64,000 nucleotides of DNA from Aquimarina sediminis (GTDB lineage: Bacteria; Bacteroidota; Bacteroidia; Flavobacteriales; Flavobacteriaceae), in assembly GCF_002895435.1 (NCBI RefSeq), contig NZ_POYJ01000002.1, positions 310,001 through 374,000 on the forward strand. Direction: 5' to 3'. Shown piece after piece: positions 52,749-62,075 of the stretch; position 1 is the first letter of the stretch, and the number at the start of each line of letters is the position of its first letter. The position numbers and the translations under genes were made by a program. Below the pieces are notes generated by a model that saw only the letters and a program-made list of their open reading frames with translations, did not search any database and had not been told where the DNA came from.

Positions 52749-53234
52749 TTAAAACAATGGTTCTTTCCTTATGTTGTTTTTTATATCAATCAAAAATGAT
52801 CGGGTTTTATTATAAAACAGTGATTTTGTAGAAAGGCAATTATCCCCCGCAGAATCCACAACTATAATTTTTACAAAAGTTTCTGCCTCTCCAATGATAT
52901 TTTCTGATTCTTCATCAAAAACAATGGGAGACACAAAATCCATAGTGACTGTTCTATCTACATCAAAACTTATTTTTACATTAAATTCACTTTCAAAATC
53001 AGAAAACAGTTTTATATCAAAATCTGATAGCTTTTGATCATTTGTTAAACCAAATTGTTTTCGAAGTGAGCGTTTTGCTTCTTCTGGAAGCATTGAGGGT
53101 TTAAAAACAAAAGACTCTTCATTAAAAGCATTTTCTGTTTCAATTCTAAAATTATCAATCTGCCTTACATTATGTGTTGTAATGCACGAACAAAACAAAA
53201 ACAAAATAAAGTAAAACAAAACACTATTCTTCAT
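52749..53234 (-). CDS. Small predicted lipoprotein of unknown function
   Basis: A 161-residue protein with a signal peptide ending at a lipobox-like FCSC, Cys17. The mature part has alternating beta strands (FDIKLFSDFESEFNVKISFDVDRTVTMDFVS) and no motif I recognise. It lies between mnmG and the methyltransferase gene on the same strand, 17 bp before the latter. A small surface or periplasmic lipoprotein is all the sequence supports. Confidence 0.6.
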   Translation of the reverse strand: MKNSVLFYFILFLFCSCITTHNVRQIDNFRIETENAFNEESFVFKPSMLPEEAKRSLRKQFGLTNDQKLSDFDIKLFSDFESEFNVKISFDVDRTVTMDFVSPIVFDEESENIIGEAETFVKIIVVDSAGDNCLSTKSLFYNKTRSFLIDIKNNIRKEPLF

Positions 53235-53593
53235 TATTATTAATTTTCTCCTTTGTAAAACAAATACCTCGAATCATATCTACGAGGTATTTAATCATAA
53301 TCTAACTTTTATTATACATCACAGAATTTTCAGAATCACTACATTCTGCAAACAATGGTAAAAAAACAAATACAAAAGATCAAAACAACGAAATATTGAT
53401 TATTCAAATTTTTTACTACAATTGTTCCACGTGGAACTTGTATCACAACTTCTTCATTTAATCAAAACTGATCTCTTCTATTACATGTTGTGTTTTTTAT
53501 GCATCTACTCAAAATTCTATTTAATTCTGTTTATCGATACAATAAACAATCATCATATATCAGACAACCATTTTAAAAAAATCATTCCAAATA
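53235..53593. other. Intergenic region between mnmG and the small lipoprotein gene
   Basis: A 359-bp gap holding a perfect 10-bp hairpin (AAATACCTCG/CGAGGTATTT at 53262-53292), which could end mnmG transcripts or shape the leader of the lipoprotein gene, and a parS-like palindrome at 53423-53438. No other gene is credible here. Confidence 0.6.
53423..53438. promoter_or_regulatory. parS-like ParB-binding site 1
   Basis: TGTTCCACGTGGAACT contains the perfect 14-bp palindrome GTTCCACGTGGAAC, matching the bacterial parS consensus (TGTTNCACGTGNAACA). It is intergenic, downstream of mnmG. Confidence 0.8.
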
Positions 53594-55465
53594 TTATCTT
53601 CCCATGTATACCAAAAGAACAGAAATATCACTTGGTGATACTCCACTTATTCTTGATGCTTGTGAAACTGTTGCCGGTTTTATTTTAGACATTTTTTCTC
53701 TAGCTTCAAACGATAAAGATTTTAGTTTAGAATAATCAAAATCCTTAGGGATTTTTAAGTTTTCTAATCTACTTAATTTATCAGCATTGTTTTTTTCCTT
53801 TTCTATATAACCAGAGTATTTAACTTGAATTTCGGTTTGCTCTAAAACTTCTTTATCCAAATTATTCTCTTTTATATACTCTGAAACTTTTTCAAAATGT
53901 TTTATATCATCTAAAGTAATTTGAGGTCTAGAAAATATCTTAAACAGTTTTCCGCTTTGTTTAATAGGTGATGATTTCTTTTCTTCTAAAACAGGATTCA
54001 CTTCTTCTGGAGACACACTAGTATCCTTAAAAAACTGAACAAAAGATTTAGCTTTCTTTTCTTTTTCTTCCATTCTTCTCATTCTCTCATTTGAAGCTAA
54101 ACCAATCTCATGAGATTTTGGTGTTAATCGAAAATCGGCATTATCTTGTCTTAACAATGTTCTATACTCTGCTCGAGATGTAAACATGCGGTAAGGTTCT
54201 TCTGTTCCTTTAGTAATCAAATCATCAATTAACACTCCTATATAAGCCTCGCTTCTTTTTAAAATAAAAGACTCTTTTTCTTTCACTTTTAAGGCTGCAT
54301 TCATTCCTGCCATTAATCCTTGTGAAGCTGCTTCCTCATAACCCGTTGTTCCATTAATCTGACCAGCAAAAAACAATCCCGAAATCAGTTTTGTTTCTAA
54401 TGTATGCGTTAATTGTGTTGGTGGAAAATAATCATATTCTATAGCATATCCCGGTCTAAAAAATTTCACATTCTCAAAACCCACAACAGATTTTAATGCT
54501 TTGTACTGCACCTCTTCTGGCAACGAAGTTGAAAAACCATTTACATATACTTCTACAGTATTCCATCCCTCAGGTTCTACAAATAATTGATGTCTTTCTT
54601 TATCAGCAAAACGATTAATTTTATCTTCTATAGAAGGACAATATCTAGGACCTATACTTTTTATTCTTCCATTAAACATTGGCGAACGATCAAAACCTTC
54701 ACGAAGTAAATCATGAACTTCTACCGAAGTATATGTCATGTGACATGATCTTTGTTTTGTTAACGGCTTGGTTAAATTAGAATAACTAAATTTTTCTGGA
54801 ACATCATCCCCAGGTTGTTCAATCATTTTAGAATAATCTAAAGACCTTCCATCAACTCTTGGAGGAGTTCCTGTTTTCATTCTTCCTGCATCAAAACCAA
54901 AATCTATTAATTGTTCTGTTATTCCGGTTGCCGCTTTTTCACCTGCTCTACCTCCACCAAATTGTTTCTCTCCAATATGAATTAATCCATTCAAAAAAGT
55001 TCCATTTGTCAAGACAACAGACTTGGCTCTAATTTCAATACCGAGTGAAGTTTTAACACCTCTAATTTCATTATTCTCCACCAACAAACCACTCACCATA
55101 TCTTGATAAAAATCTAGATTAGGAGTTTGCTCTAACAAGGTTCTCCACTCTTCTGCAAAACGCATTCGATCACTTTGCACTCTAGGACTCCACATTGCAG
55201 GTCCTTTTGATTTGTTCAACATTTTAAACTGTATCGCCGTACGATCACTTACGATACCACTATACCCTCCAAGGGCATCAATCTCTCTTACGATCTGTCC
55301 TTTTGCAATTCCTCCCATAGCGGGGTTGCAACTCATCTGTGCGATGTTTTGCAAGTTCATTGTAATTAGTAATGTACTACATCCTAAATTCGCAGCTGAC
55401 GCTGCGGCTTCACTTCCTGCATGACCTGCACCAACTACAATAACATCGTATTCTCTTTCAAACAT
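53594..55465 (-). CDS. mnmG: tRNA U34 carboxymethylaminomethyl-modification enzyme MnmG
   Basis: A 623-residue FAD protein that, with MnmE, modifies the wobble uridine of certain tRNAs. The dinucleotide-binding motif VVGAGHAGSEAAASAA starts at residue 9, and CNPAMGGIAKGQIV near 46 carries the conserved cysteine. GTPPRVDGRSLDY near 205 and FAGQINGTTGYEEAA near 370 are family hallmarks, as is the helical C-terminal domain ending SRISGVSPSDISVLLVYMGR. Length is standard. It starts 55 bp after ybeY, with a parS site between, and is flanked by two more such sites. The mnmG (gidA) locus is often near the replication origin in bacteria. Confidence 0.97.
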   Translation of the reverse strand: MFEREYDVIVVGAGHAGSEAAASAANLGCSTLLITMNLQNIAQMSCNPAMGGIAKGQIVREIDALGGYSGIVSDRTAIQFKMLNKSKGPAMWSPRVQSDRMRFAEEWRTLLEQTPNLDFYQDMVSGLLVENNEIRGVKTSLGIEIRAKSVVLTNGTFLNGLIHIGEKQFGGGRAGEKAATGITEQLIDFGFDAGRMKTGTPPRVDGRSLDYSKMIEQPGDDVPEKFSYSNLTKPLTKQRSCHMTYTSVEVHDLLREGFDRSPMFNGRIKSIGPRYCPSIEDKINRFADKERHQLFVEPEGWNTVEVYVNGFSTSLPEEVQYKALKSVVGFENVKFFRPGYAIEYDYFPPTQLTHTLETKLISGLFFAGQINGTTGYEEAASQGLMAGMNAALKVKEKESFILKRSEAYIGVLIDDLITKGTEEPYRMFTSRAEYRTLLRQDNADFRLTPKSHEIGLASNERMRRMEEKEKKAKSFVQFFKDTSVSPEEVNPVLEEKKSSPIKQSGKLFKIFSRPQITLDDIKHFEKVSEYIKENNLDKEVLEQTEIQVKYSGYIEKEKNNADKLSRLENLKIPKDFDYSKLKSLSFEAREKMSKIKPATVSQASRISGVSPSDISVLLVYMGR

Positions 55466-55479
55466 AACTTTTAAACAAC

Positions 55480-55495
55480 TGTTCCACGTGGAACA
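55480..55495. promoter_or_regulatory. parS-like ParB-binding site 2
   Basis: A perfect 16-bp palindrome TGTTCCACGTGGAACA in the 55-bp gap between ybeY and mnmG, 14 bp upstream of the mnmG start codon. ParB loaded here could also affect mnmG expression. Confidence 0.85.
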
Positions 55496-55520
55496 TATAT
55501 ATAAATTATTAAAAACACTA

Positions 55521-55940
55521 CTACTGTTCCACGTGGAACAATGCTAATTTTTCGTCTTCTTTCATTCTCATCTTTATCTCTTCCTCCTTAGTTTTATCCT
55601 TGTATCCACAAAAATGTAATACCCCATGCACTAGCACTCTCCTTATTTCCTCATCAAAATTCACCTCGTATTTTAGCGCGTTTTCTTTGACCCTTTCTAT
55701 GGAGATAAATATATCCCCACTAAGTTTATTACCAATAGTATTATCAAAACTTATTATGTCTGTATATGTATCGTGTTTGAGAAAATCCTGATTGATCTTT
55801 AATAAATATTCATCATTACATATGATAAAATTTATTTCTCCCTCAGACTTTTCTTCAGACAAAATCACTCTATTTATCCAAGAAGATAGCTCTGATTCAT
55901 TAGTAAACTCTGCCTCTGTTTCGTAAAAAAAATTAATCAT
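55521..55940 (-). CDS. ybeY: Endoribonuclease YbeY (16S rRNA maturation)
   Basis: A 139-residue UPF0054-family metal-dependent RNase involved in rRNA 3'-end processing and ribosome quality control. The metal site is H105 and H109 in VHGVLHFCGYKDKT; the usual third histidine position is Asp115. I recall this HGVLHxCGYKDKT form as common in Bacteroidota. Upstream, DTYTDIISFD matches the conserved strand before the site. The start overlaps the DUF4175 gene by 8 bp, so the two are translationally coupled. The last codons (LFHVEQ-stop) are written by a parS-like palindrome. Confidence 0.93.
   Translation of the reverse strand: MINFFYETEAEFTNESELSSWINRVILSEEKSEGEINFIICNDEYLLKINQDFLKHDTYTDIISFDNTIGNKLSGDIFISIERVKENALKYEVNFDEEIRRVLVHGVLHFCGYKDKTKEEEIKMRMKEDEKLALFHVEQ
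55525..55540. promoter_or_regulatory. parS-like ParB-binding site 3, inside the ybeY 3' end
   Basis: A perfect TGTTCCACGTGGAACA palindrome lying in the coding sequence and specifying the C-terminal FHVEQ of YbeY. It is 45 bp from site 2, centre to centre. Confidence 0.85.
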
Positions 55941-58900
55941 TATCTATATTAAAATACTTCTGTACTTTCTGTTTGTAATTTTGCCGCAAAGGTAACACTT
56001 GTCTGTTTAATATTTCAGTGGTATTAAAATATTGTTTTGCCTTTTCTAATTGCTGTGCATTCTTGTTATCAAACTGAATTTGATTGGTTTTACTTTCTCT
56101 TTTTTCTTCTTCCCCTTGTTCGAATGTTGCCTCTTCAAATTTTAATAGTTCATGCTTTAAATTTACCATCCTTCTTAGGGTTTGTTCATTAAAACCTTTC
56201 TCTAATAACTCCTGCTCTACCTGTTCCATTTTTCTTAAAAGATTACCGCCAGGTCTACCTCCTAAACCTTCTTTTCTAATCTTATCCTGTAAAGCGTTTC
56301 TTAATTGTTGTTGTTGTTTAAATATTTCATACAACTGACCATTCAACTCCTCCTTTTGCATTTGAGATTCTCCTTCGCCTTCCTTACCATTACCGTTTTT
56401 TTGACCACCTTTTTTTCCTCCCTTTTTTTCTCCTTGTTCTTTTCCTTCTTCTCCTTTACCTTTATTTTCCTTTCCGCTTTCTCCCTTCTTCTCCTTTCCT
56501 TTTTTCATTCCCTCGCCCATCTTCTTATTAAGTTCTTCTTGAGTTTTTATGATATCAGGTAGCTGCATTTCTTGTGAACCACTCTTTCCTTTACTTCCCG
56601 CCGCAGACATGCTACTTTGCATTTGATCCAATGTTCTACTTAATAAATAAGCAAGATCATTTGATCCTGTAACCGTGTACTGCTGATTTGCGGATCCTTG
56701 AACTATTTGATTTTCTGCCAACCTACCCAAAGCTTTATCAATATTAAATTCTATGTCGGTTAACTTCTTTGTAACACTTTCTGTTATCTGCGGAGTTCGC
56801 AATGCAAGTGCATAAAGACTATCGTCTATGTGGATAAAGTTTTCTCGTAAAACACTTTGTTTTTTTAGTTTAGAAGAATAGCTAGGATTATCTATATCTA
56901 TACCTTTGAACTCCTTCATCAACCCCTCTTGGCTAATTGAAAAATCTACAAGATTATCCAAGATCTGTCTTAGCATTTCCATGTCTTCCTGCTGCTGTTC
57001 TGCTCCTCCCATTTGCATTTGCATTCTCATTCCGTTACTCATCTTCTTCATTTTTTGAGCAGCACTTTTTTGATTTTTCTTTGCTTCAGATTTACTCTCC
57101 TTTTCTAAATTATCGCTTGCCTTCTCTTGTTCTTTTTTGATTTCATTCTCATCTTCTTTCTTCTGATCAATGTTCATTGGCTTCTTCAAATTCTCGTTTT
57201 CCTTTTTAAGGTTATCCATTTCCTTTTGAAAATCTTCGAATTTTTTATTTAAATCCTCCTGCTTTTCTTTTGTATTTTCTTCATCTTTTTTATCTGCCAA
57301 CTCTTCTTGCTCCTTGGCCAATTTATCCAATTCGTCAATCAACTTTTCTCTTTTCTCCATTACATAATACCTCTTAGTTAACTCTAAAAGCTGCTCTAGA
57401 TTTTTCTTTAAATTTTTATTTTCTTTTCCTAACTCTTCAAGCTTTTTTGTTAACTCTTCCTTCTTAATTTTTTCAGCCAACCTTTCAATTTCCTCCAGAA
57501 GCTTTTCATTCTTTTTTAATCTTTCTTCATTACGCTCCAACCGTTCTTTTAATGCGTCTTTAAATGGTTCTTCTTTCTGCTTTTCTTCAAACTGATTCAG
57601 ATTGTCCTTAAGCTTCTTTGAAAAATCTTGCATCATTTTTTCTTGCTGTTTCTGCCTATTTAAAAAATCCTCAAGCTTCTTCTTGTCATTAAAATCAAGT
57701 CTCTTTTTCTCTTTTTGTGTCCTACTTAGGCTTTCTAATTCTTTTTCCTGCTCCTTAAATTTATCCAATGATTTGTTTAAACCCGAAATAGCTTCGTTCT
57801 GTTTTTGTAATAAACTTTTCTCTTTTTCATCTTTAGTCAGTTGTCTAAAATTAAAAACCTGACTTTTTGTGCTTTTATAATTATGAATAATATCGTTATC
57901 AAAAACTTCAAAATAAAACTCGTAATTTACCCCTTCTACCAAATCAATATCACCAGGAAAAGCATAAATAAACTCATCAAATTCTGTTTCCTTAATTTTT
58001 ATATTTTTAATCTGTATATCAGAGGTATTGTCAGAATCATAATATACCATTCTAAGTTTACTCAACCCATAATCATCACTAACTCTTCCAAAAAAATACA
58101 TTGTTTGATTATCTATAGAGTCCCTTTCTGATTTTAAATTAAGCTCTGGATATTGGTCTTTAATCACATTAAGATTAAAAGATAAGTTGTCATAATTTTT
58201 AACATTTTTATTTGATGTAGTAATTTCATAATCCAAGTTTGTGTACACTCTTTTGTTGTACAAAAACCCTTTATTATTTTTCTTAAGAGAAACAACAGAG
58301 TCTTTAGTCTTTAATTCTACCTTTTCTGTATTTCTTGTATATACAATCCAACTCACATTTGTTCCTTCAGGTATGGTAGCATTTCCTGAACTTTTTAAAG
58401 TTTCATCCCTTTTTTTGGTGTATCCAGGATAATCTAATTTCATTTCAAAATCCAGTAATGCAGGCACAGGAACAACAGACAAATTGTAGGGAATTGAATT
58501 TATATCATTAGCACTAATCACAAACTCCACCGATTCTTTTGGTTGAATAAAAGTATATTCGAACTCACCTACTCCGGTGTTTTTTAAATAATAGACCTCC
58601 TGATTATAAGCAACTGTTGCATTCTCAGGAACAATATCGCCAACCATTCTTATTTTAAGAACAAAGTCACTATTTTCGTAAGCATTGAGGTTTTTGTTAA
58701 CAATAAAAAACTGAAATGGTGCTGGAGGCTCATAAGCTACCTCATAATTAACGACTCTTTTATAACTATCTGAAATCCAGTGTGTTTTATTAAATAAAAA
58801 TAAAACAAAGAAGAGTACTATGGGTATTGCGGCATATTTTAAATATTTACTATTTTTCTTTAAATTAATTGCAAGTTTAAAAGGAATAGGCTTTAACTCT

Positions 58901-59298
58901 TTTGATTTTTGTTCTATTCCCGCTATTAACAATGCTGAAAAAGATGTACTTTCGTTTAATTGTAACAGGTTAAGTAACCTATCATTTACTTCTGGAAAAT
59001 GATTGCCGATTATATTCGAAGCCTTTTGATAATCTATCCCCTTTGTAAGTTTAAATAACTTTGCAATAGGTACTAGTATAAATTGTATAAATAATCCTAG
59101 TTCTACACTAATAAACAACCAAAACAAAATAGTTCTTCCTAACCTATTTAGCCATAAAAAATTCTCTATTAAAAGTGTTAGTAAAAAATATAGCACTCCA
59201 ATTGCAAAAAAAAGTATAACTCCCTTAATTAGTTCATTGATGTAGTACTTCCTAATAAACTGTTCTAATTTATTCTTTATGAGTTGAAAATTCTCCAT
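55933..59298 (-). CDS. DUF4175 family large membrane protein with coiled coil
   Basis: A 1,121-residue envelope protein. It has two close membrane helices near the N-terminus (about 22-45 and 50-75) and another near 152-172. A predominantly beta region (~190-480) precedes a long charged coiled coil (~490-760, with KKLEDFLNRQKQQEK and similar) and a Q/M-rich stretch (RMQMQMGGAEQQQ). A low-complexity lysine-glycine-glutamate segment (~930-985) comes before the final helical part. The plan matches DUF4175 as I recall it from Bacteroidota; its function is not established. It is the first gene of the unit with ybeY and mnmG and overlaps ybeY by 8 bp. Confidence 0.82.
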   Translation of the reverse strand: MENFQLIKNKLEQFIRKYYINELIKGVILFFAIGVLYFLLTLLIENFLWLNRLGRTILFWLFISVELGLFIQFILVPIAKLFKLTKGIDYQKASNIIGNHFPEVNDRLLNLLQLNESTSFSALLIAGIEQKSKELKPIPFKLAINLKKNSKYLKYAAIPIVLFFVLFLFNKTHWISDSYKRVVNYEVAYEPPAPFQFFIVNKNLNAYENSDFVLKIRMVGDIVPENATVAYNQEVYYLKNTGVGEFEYTFIQPKESVEFVISANDINSIPYNLSVVPVPALLDFEMKLDYPGYTKKRDETLKSSGNATIPEGTNVSWIVYTRNTEKVELKTKDSVVSLKKNNKGFLYNKRVYTNLDYEITTSNKNVKNYDNLSFNLNVIKDQYPELNLKSERDSIDNQTMYFFGRVSDDYGLSKLRMVYYDSDNTSDIQIKNIKIKETEFDEFIYAFPGDIDLVEGVNYEFYFEVFDNDIIHNYKSTKSQVFNFRQLTKDEKEKSLLQKQNEAISGLNKSLDKFKEQEKELESLSRTQKEKKRLDFNDKKKLEDFLNRQKQQEKMMQDFSKKLKDNLNQFEEKQKEEPFKDALKERLERNEERLKKNEKLLEEIERLAEKIKKEELTKKLEELGKENKNLKKNLEQLLELTKRYYVMEKREKLIDELDKLAKEQEELADKKDEENTKEKQEDLNKKFEDFQKEMDNLKKENENLKKPMNIDQKKEDENEIKKEQEKASDNLEKESKSEAKKNQKSAAQKMKKMSNGMRMQMQMGGAEQQQEDMEMLRQILDNLVDFSISQEGLMKEFKGIDIDNPSYSSKLKKQSVLRENFIHIDDSLYALALRTPQITESVTKKLTDIEFNIDKALGRLAENQIVQGSANQQYTVTGSNDLAYLLSRTLDQMQSSMSAAGSKGKSGSQEMQLPDIIKTQEELNKKMGEGMKKGKEKKGESGKENKGKGEEGKEQGEKKGGKKGGQKNGNGKEGEGESQMQKEELNGQLYEIFKQQQQLRNALQDKIRKEGLGGRPGGNLLRKMEQVEQELLEKGFNEQTLRRMVNLKHELLKFEEATFEQGEEEKRESKTNQIQFDNKNAQQLEKAKQYFNTTEILNRQVLPLRQNYKQKVQKYFNIDND

Positions 59299-59399
59299 GA
59301 TCTTAGCTTTCCTATTTCATTAACCTCTAAATCTACAATTTTATTTTTAATAGAATTGTTATATTTATGATAATTCAATCACCTAGAACATAACTTGTT

Positions 59400-60440
59400 A
59401 TGAAAGAATTGAAATACTTATTCGCTTATACAATACCTGTTGTAACGATTCTCGGCCTATTATTACAAGGAGTATATACTTACTTAACTCCAATTTATGC
59501 ATTTTTGATTATCCCTTTATTAGAATTATTCACCGATTCTTCTGAACAAAATTTAGATGATAAAGCAAGATTATCCATTGCAAAAAAGAAGATATTTGAT
59601 TGGATGTTATATATTAATCTTCCATTGGTTTATGGTATTTTATATTTCACTCTTGTTACAGTCACTTCTACTTCTCTAGCGTTGTATGAAGTTATAGGAA
59701 TAATTATCTCAACTGGTATTGTACTTGGTGCAAATGGAATTAATGTGGGTCATGAACTAGGTCATCGATTTACCAAAGAAAGATTTATAGGTAAAGCACT
59801 ATTATTACCCTCATTATATATGCACTTTTATATAGAACACAACTATGGTCATCACCTTAAAGTAGCAACAAAAGAAGATCCAGCAACAGCAAAATACAAC
59901 CACACTGTATATCAATTTTGGGTAACATCGATCATTGGTCAATATATTAATGCATGGAAAATACAACTAGAGTTATTGAAACACACTAACTCTCATTTTA
60001 TTTCATTAAAAAATGATATGTTTTGGTACCTCATTATTACAATTCTATACGTATTGACAGTAACAATTTTCTTTAATATTTATGGTTCACTAATAATCAC
60101 CTTAAGTGCAATTGTTGGGTTCCTACTTCTTGAAACAATTAACTATATAGAACACTATGGATTAACCAGAACAAAAACTGCAACAGGTAGATATGAACGA
60201 GTAACAGAGATTCATTCATGGAATTCTAATCATACCATTGGAAGAATTATGCTATATGAGCTTACCCGCCATAGTGATCATCATCATAGGGCGTCCAAAA
60301 AATATCAGCTTTTGGATCATCATGATAAGAGTCCTCAATTACCATTTGGATATCCTACTTCTATGGTTCTTTGTTTGTTTCCTCCCCTATGGTTTTTAAT
60401 AATGAATAAGCGCGTTCCACGTGAAATGAAAAACTTATAA
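59400..60440 (+). CDS. AlkB-like membrane di-iron alkane/fatty-acid hydroxylase
   Basis: A 346-residue multi-spanning protein of the fatty-acid desaturase/hydroxylase superfamily. The histidine boxes are complete and in AlkB order: GHELGHR near residue 118, EHNYGHH near 143, NYIEHYG near 243 and RHSDHHHRASKKYQLL near 290. The NYIEHYG box and the closing LPFGYPTSMVLCLFPPLWF are specific to alkane 1-monooxygenases rather than desaturases. AlkB needs rubredoxin and a reductase for electrons; none is encoded here. It is about 50 residues shorter than Pseudomonas AlkB. Substrate could be an alkane or a membrane lipid chain. It is divergent from the DUF4175 gene. Confidence 0.85.
   Translation: MKELKYLFAYTIPVVTILGLLLQGVYTYLTPIYAFLIIPLLELFTDSSEQNLDDKARLSIAKKKIFDWMLYINLPLVYGILYFTLVTVTSTSLALYEVIGIIISTGIVLGANGINVGHELGHRFTKERFIGKALLLPSLYMHFYIEHNYGHHLKVATKEDPATAKYNHTVYQFWVTSIIGQYINAWKIQLELLKHTNSHFISLKNDMFWYLIITILYVLTVTIFFNIYGSLIITLSAIVGFLLLETINYIEHYGLTRTKTATGRYERVTEIHSWNSNHTIGRIMLYELTRHSDHHHRASKKYQLLDHHDKSPQLPFGYPTSMVLCLFPPLWFLIMNKRVPREMKNL
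60413..60428. promoter_or_regulatory. Degenerate parS-like sequence at the end of the AlkB-like gene
   Basis: CGTTCCACGTGAAATG keeps the core TTCCACGTGAAA but has lost the outer symmetry. It overlaps the last codons of the hydroxylase gene and lies ~4.9 kb from the perfect sites. It may be a weak ParB site or chance. Confidence 0.35.
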
Positions 60441-60489
60441 AATAAAGTTGGTTAATTATTAAATCATTTTCTCAAGATATATAAGATTG

Positions 60490-60497
60490 TATCTTTG
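60490..60497 (+). promoter_or_regulatory. Predicted -7 promoter box of gltX
   Basis: TATCTTTG followed by C is an exact TAnnTTTG match 44 bp upstream of the gltX start codon, with T-rich sequence (ATTTTC) at the -33 position. Confidence 0.5.
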
Positions 60498-60541
60498 CCT
60501 TTTATTTGTAAGACTTCATAAAAGCTTAAAAACACGTAATC

Positions 60542-62053
60542 ATGACAAAGGATATTAGGGTACGATTTGCACCTAGTCCCACCGGACCCTTACATATAGG
60601 TGGTGTGAGAACTGCATTATTCAATTACCTTTTTGCAAAAAAACACAAAGGAACTTTTGTATTAAGAATAGAAGATACTGATCAAAACAGATATGTACCG
60701 GGTGCAGAAAACTATATAAAAGATGCTCTAGAATGGTGTAAAATTCCATATGATGAAGGGCCAGGAAAAGAAGGAGAATTTGGACCATATCGTCAAAGTG
60801 AACGTAAGGATTTATATAAACAATACGCTGATCAGCTCATAAAAAGTGGTTTTGCATACTATGCATTTGATACTCCTGAAGCTCTTGAAACAGAAAGAAA
60901 AAATCACGAAGCCAATGGAAAAACATTTATATATAATTGGCACAATAGAGAAAAACTAAACAATTCTTTATCTCTTTCTCAAAATGATATAGCCAATAAA
61001 ATTAGTTCTGGTGAACCATATGTAATAAGATTCAAATCTCCGCAAGATGAAATATTACATCTTACAGATGAAATTAGAGGAGACATAAAAATTGACACCA
61101 ACACTCTTGATGATAAAATTTTATTTAAAAGTGATGGGATGCCAACCTATCATCTTGCAAATATTGTAGATGATCATTTAATGAAAATTACACATGTAAT
61201 CAGAGGTGAAGAATGGTTGCCTTCTTTAGCTTTGCATGTATTGTTATATCGTTCATTAGGTTGGGAAGCTCCAAGTTTCTCACATTTACCATTGATATTA
61301 AAACCTGTTGGTAAAGGAAAACTAAGCAAACGTGATGGTGATAAACTTGGATTTCCAGTTTTTCCATTGGCCTGGACAGATCCAAAAACTAATGAAATCT
61401 CCTCTGGATATCGTGAAGATGGATATCTTCCTGAAGCCGTAATTAATATGCTTGCCTTTCTTGGTTGGAATCCTGGAACAGAGCAAGAACTGTTTTCTTT
61501 GGATGAACTAATTAACGAGTTTGATCTAAAACGTGTTAATAAAGCTGGTGCAAAATTTGATCCCGAAAAAACCAAATGGTTTCAACAACAACATTTACAA
61601 CAAACCGATAATCATCTGTTATCACAACAATTTTTAAGTATACTAAAAGAAAAAAACATTTCAACAACATTAGATGTTGATATCGTTGTTAATGCGGTAA
61701 AAGAAAGGGCTGTTTTTGTAAAAGATCTATGGGACCTAAGTCATTTTTACTTCTTATCCCCTACCGAATATGATCCCAAAGCTATTAAAAAAGCCTGGAA
61801 AGAAGACACTCCGAATTTAATGCACGAATTAAACAGAATTTTAGATGATATTAGTGATTTTTCGGAAGACAATGTTTCTTCAATTGTAAAAGGTTGGATC
61901 ACTGGTAAAGAAATTGGTTTTGGAAAAATTATGATGCCTTTGCGTATTGCATTAGTAGGTTCACTTCAAGGTCCTGATTTGTTTCAAATTTCTTCACTAA
62001 TAGGTAAAGAAGAAACTATAAAAAGAATTAAAAACGCCATAGAAAGCAACTAG
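60542..62053 (+). CDS. gltX: Glutamate--tRNA ligase
   Basis: A 503-residue class I aminoacyl-tRNA synthetase charging tRNA-Glu. The HIGH signature lies in PSPTGPLHIGGVRTAL (residues 11-26) and the KMSKS-equivalent loop is K260LSKR264. The glutamyl pocket residues RIEDTDQNR (42-50) and the C-terminal anticodon-binding helical domain are present, and length is typical. No second GlnRS-like feature is seen, so tRNA-Gln in this organism is probably charged by another enzyme or by transamidation. It is monocistronic with its own promoter box and a terminator. Confidence 0.97.
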   Translation: MTKDIRVRFAPSPTGPLHIGGVRTALFNYLFAKKHKGTFVLRIEDTDQNRYVPGAENYIKDALEWCKIPYDEGPGKEGEFGPYRQSERKDLYKQYADQLIKSGFAYYAFDTPEALETERKNHEANGKTFIYNWHNREKLNNSLSLSQNDIANKISSGEPYVIRFKSPQDEILHLTDEIRGDIKIDTNTLDDKILFKSDGMPTYHLANIVDDHLMKITHVIRGEEWLPSLALHVLLYRSLGWEAPSFSHLPLILKPVGKGKLSKRDGDKLGFPVFPLAWTDPKTNEISSGYREDGYLPEAVINMLAFLGWNPGTEQELFSLDELINEFDLKRVNKAGAKFDPEKTKWFQQQHLQQTDNHLLSQQFLSILKEKNISTTLDVDIVVNAVKERAVFVKDLWDLSHFYFLSPTEYDPKAIKKAWKEDTPNLMHELNRILDDISDFSEDNVSSIVKGWITGKEIGFGKIMMPLRIALVGSLQGPDLFQISSLIGKEETIKRIKNAIESN

Positions 62054-62075
62054 TCGTTTTTTTAAATTATATATC

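Noticed and set aside
53422-53688. Plus-strand open frame of 88 codons overlapping the parS site and the mnmG 3' end.
   Set aside because: Low-complexity Phe/Leu/Ile composition, overlaps mnmG, and the frame starts inside the palindrome.
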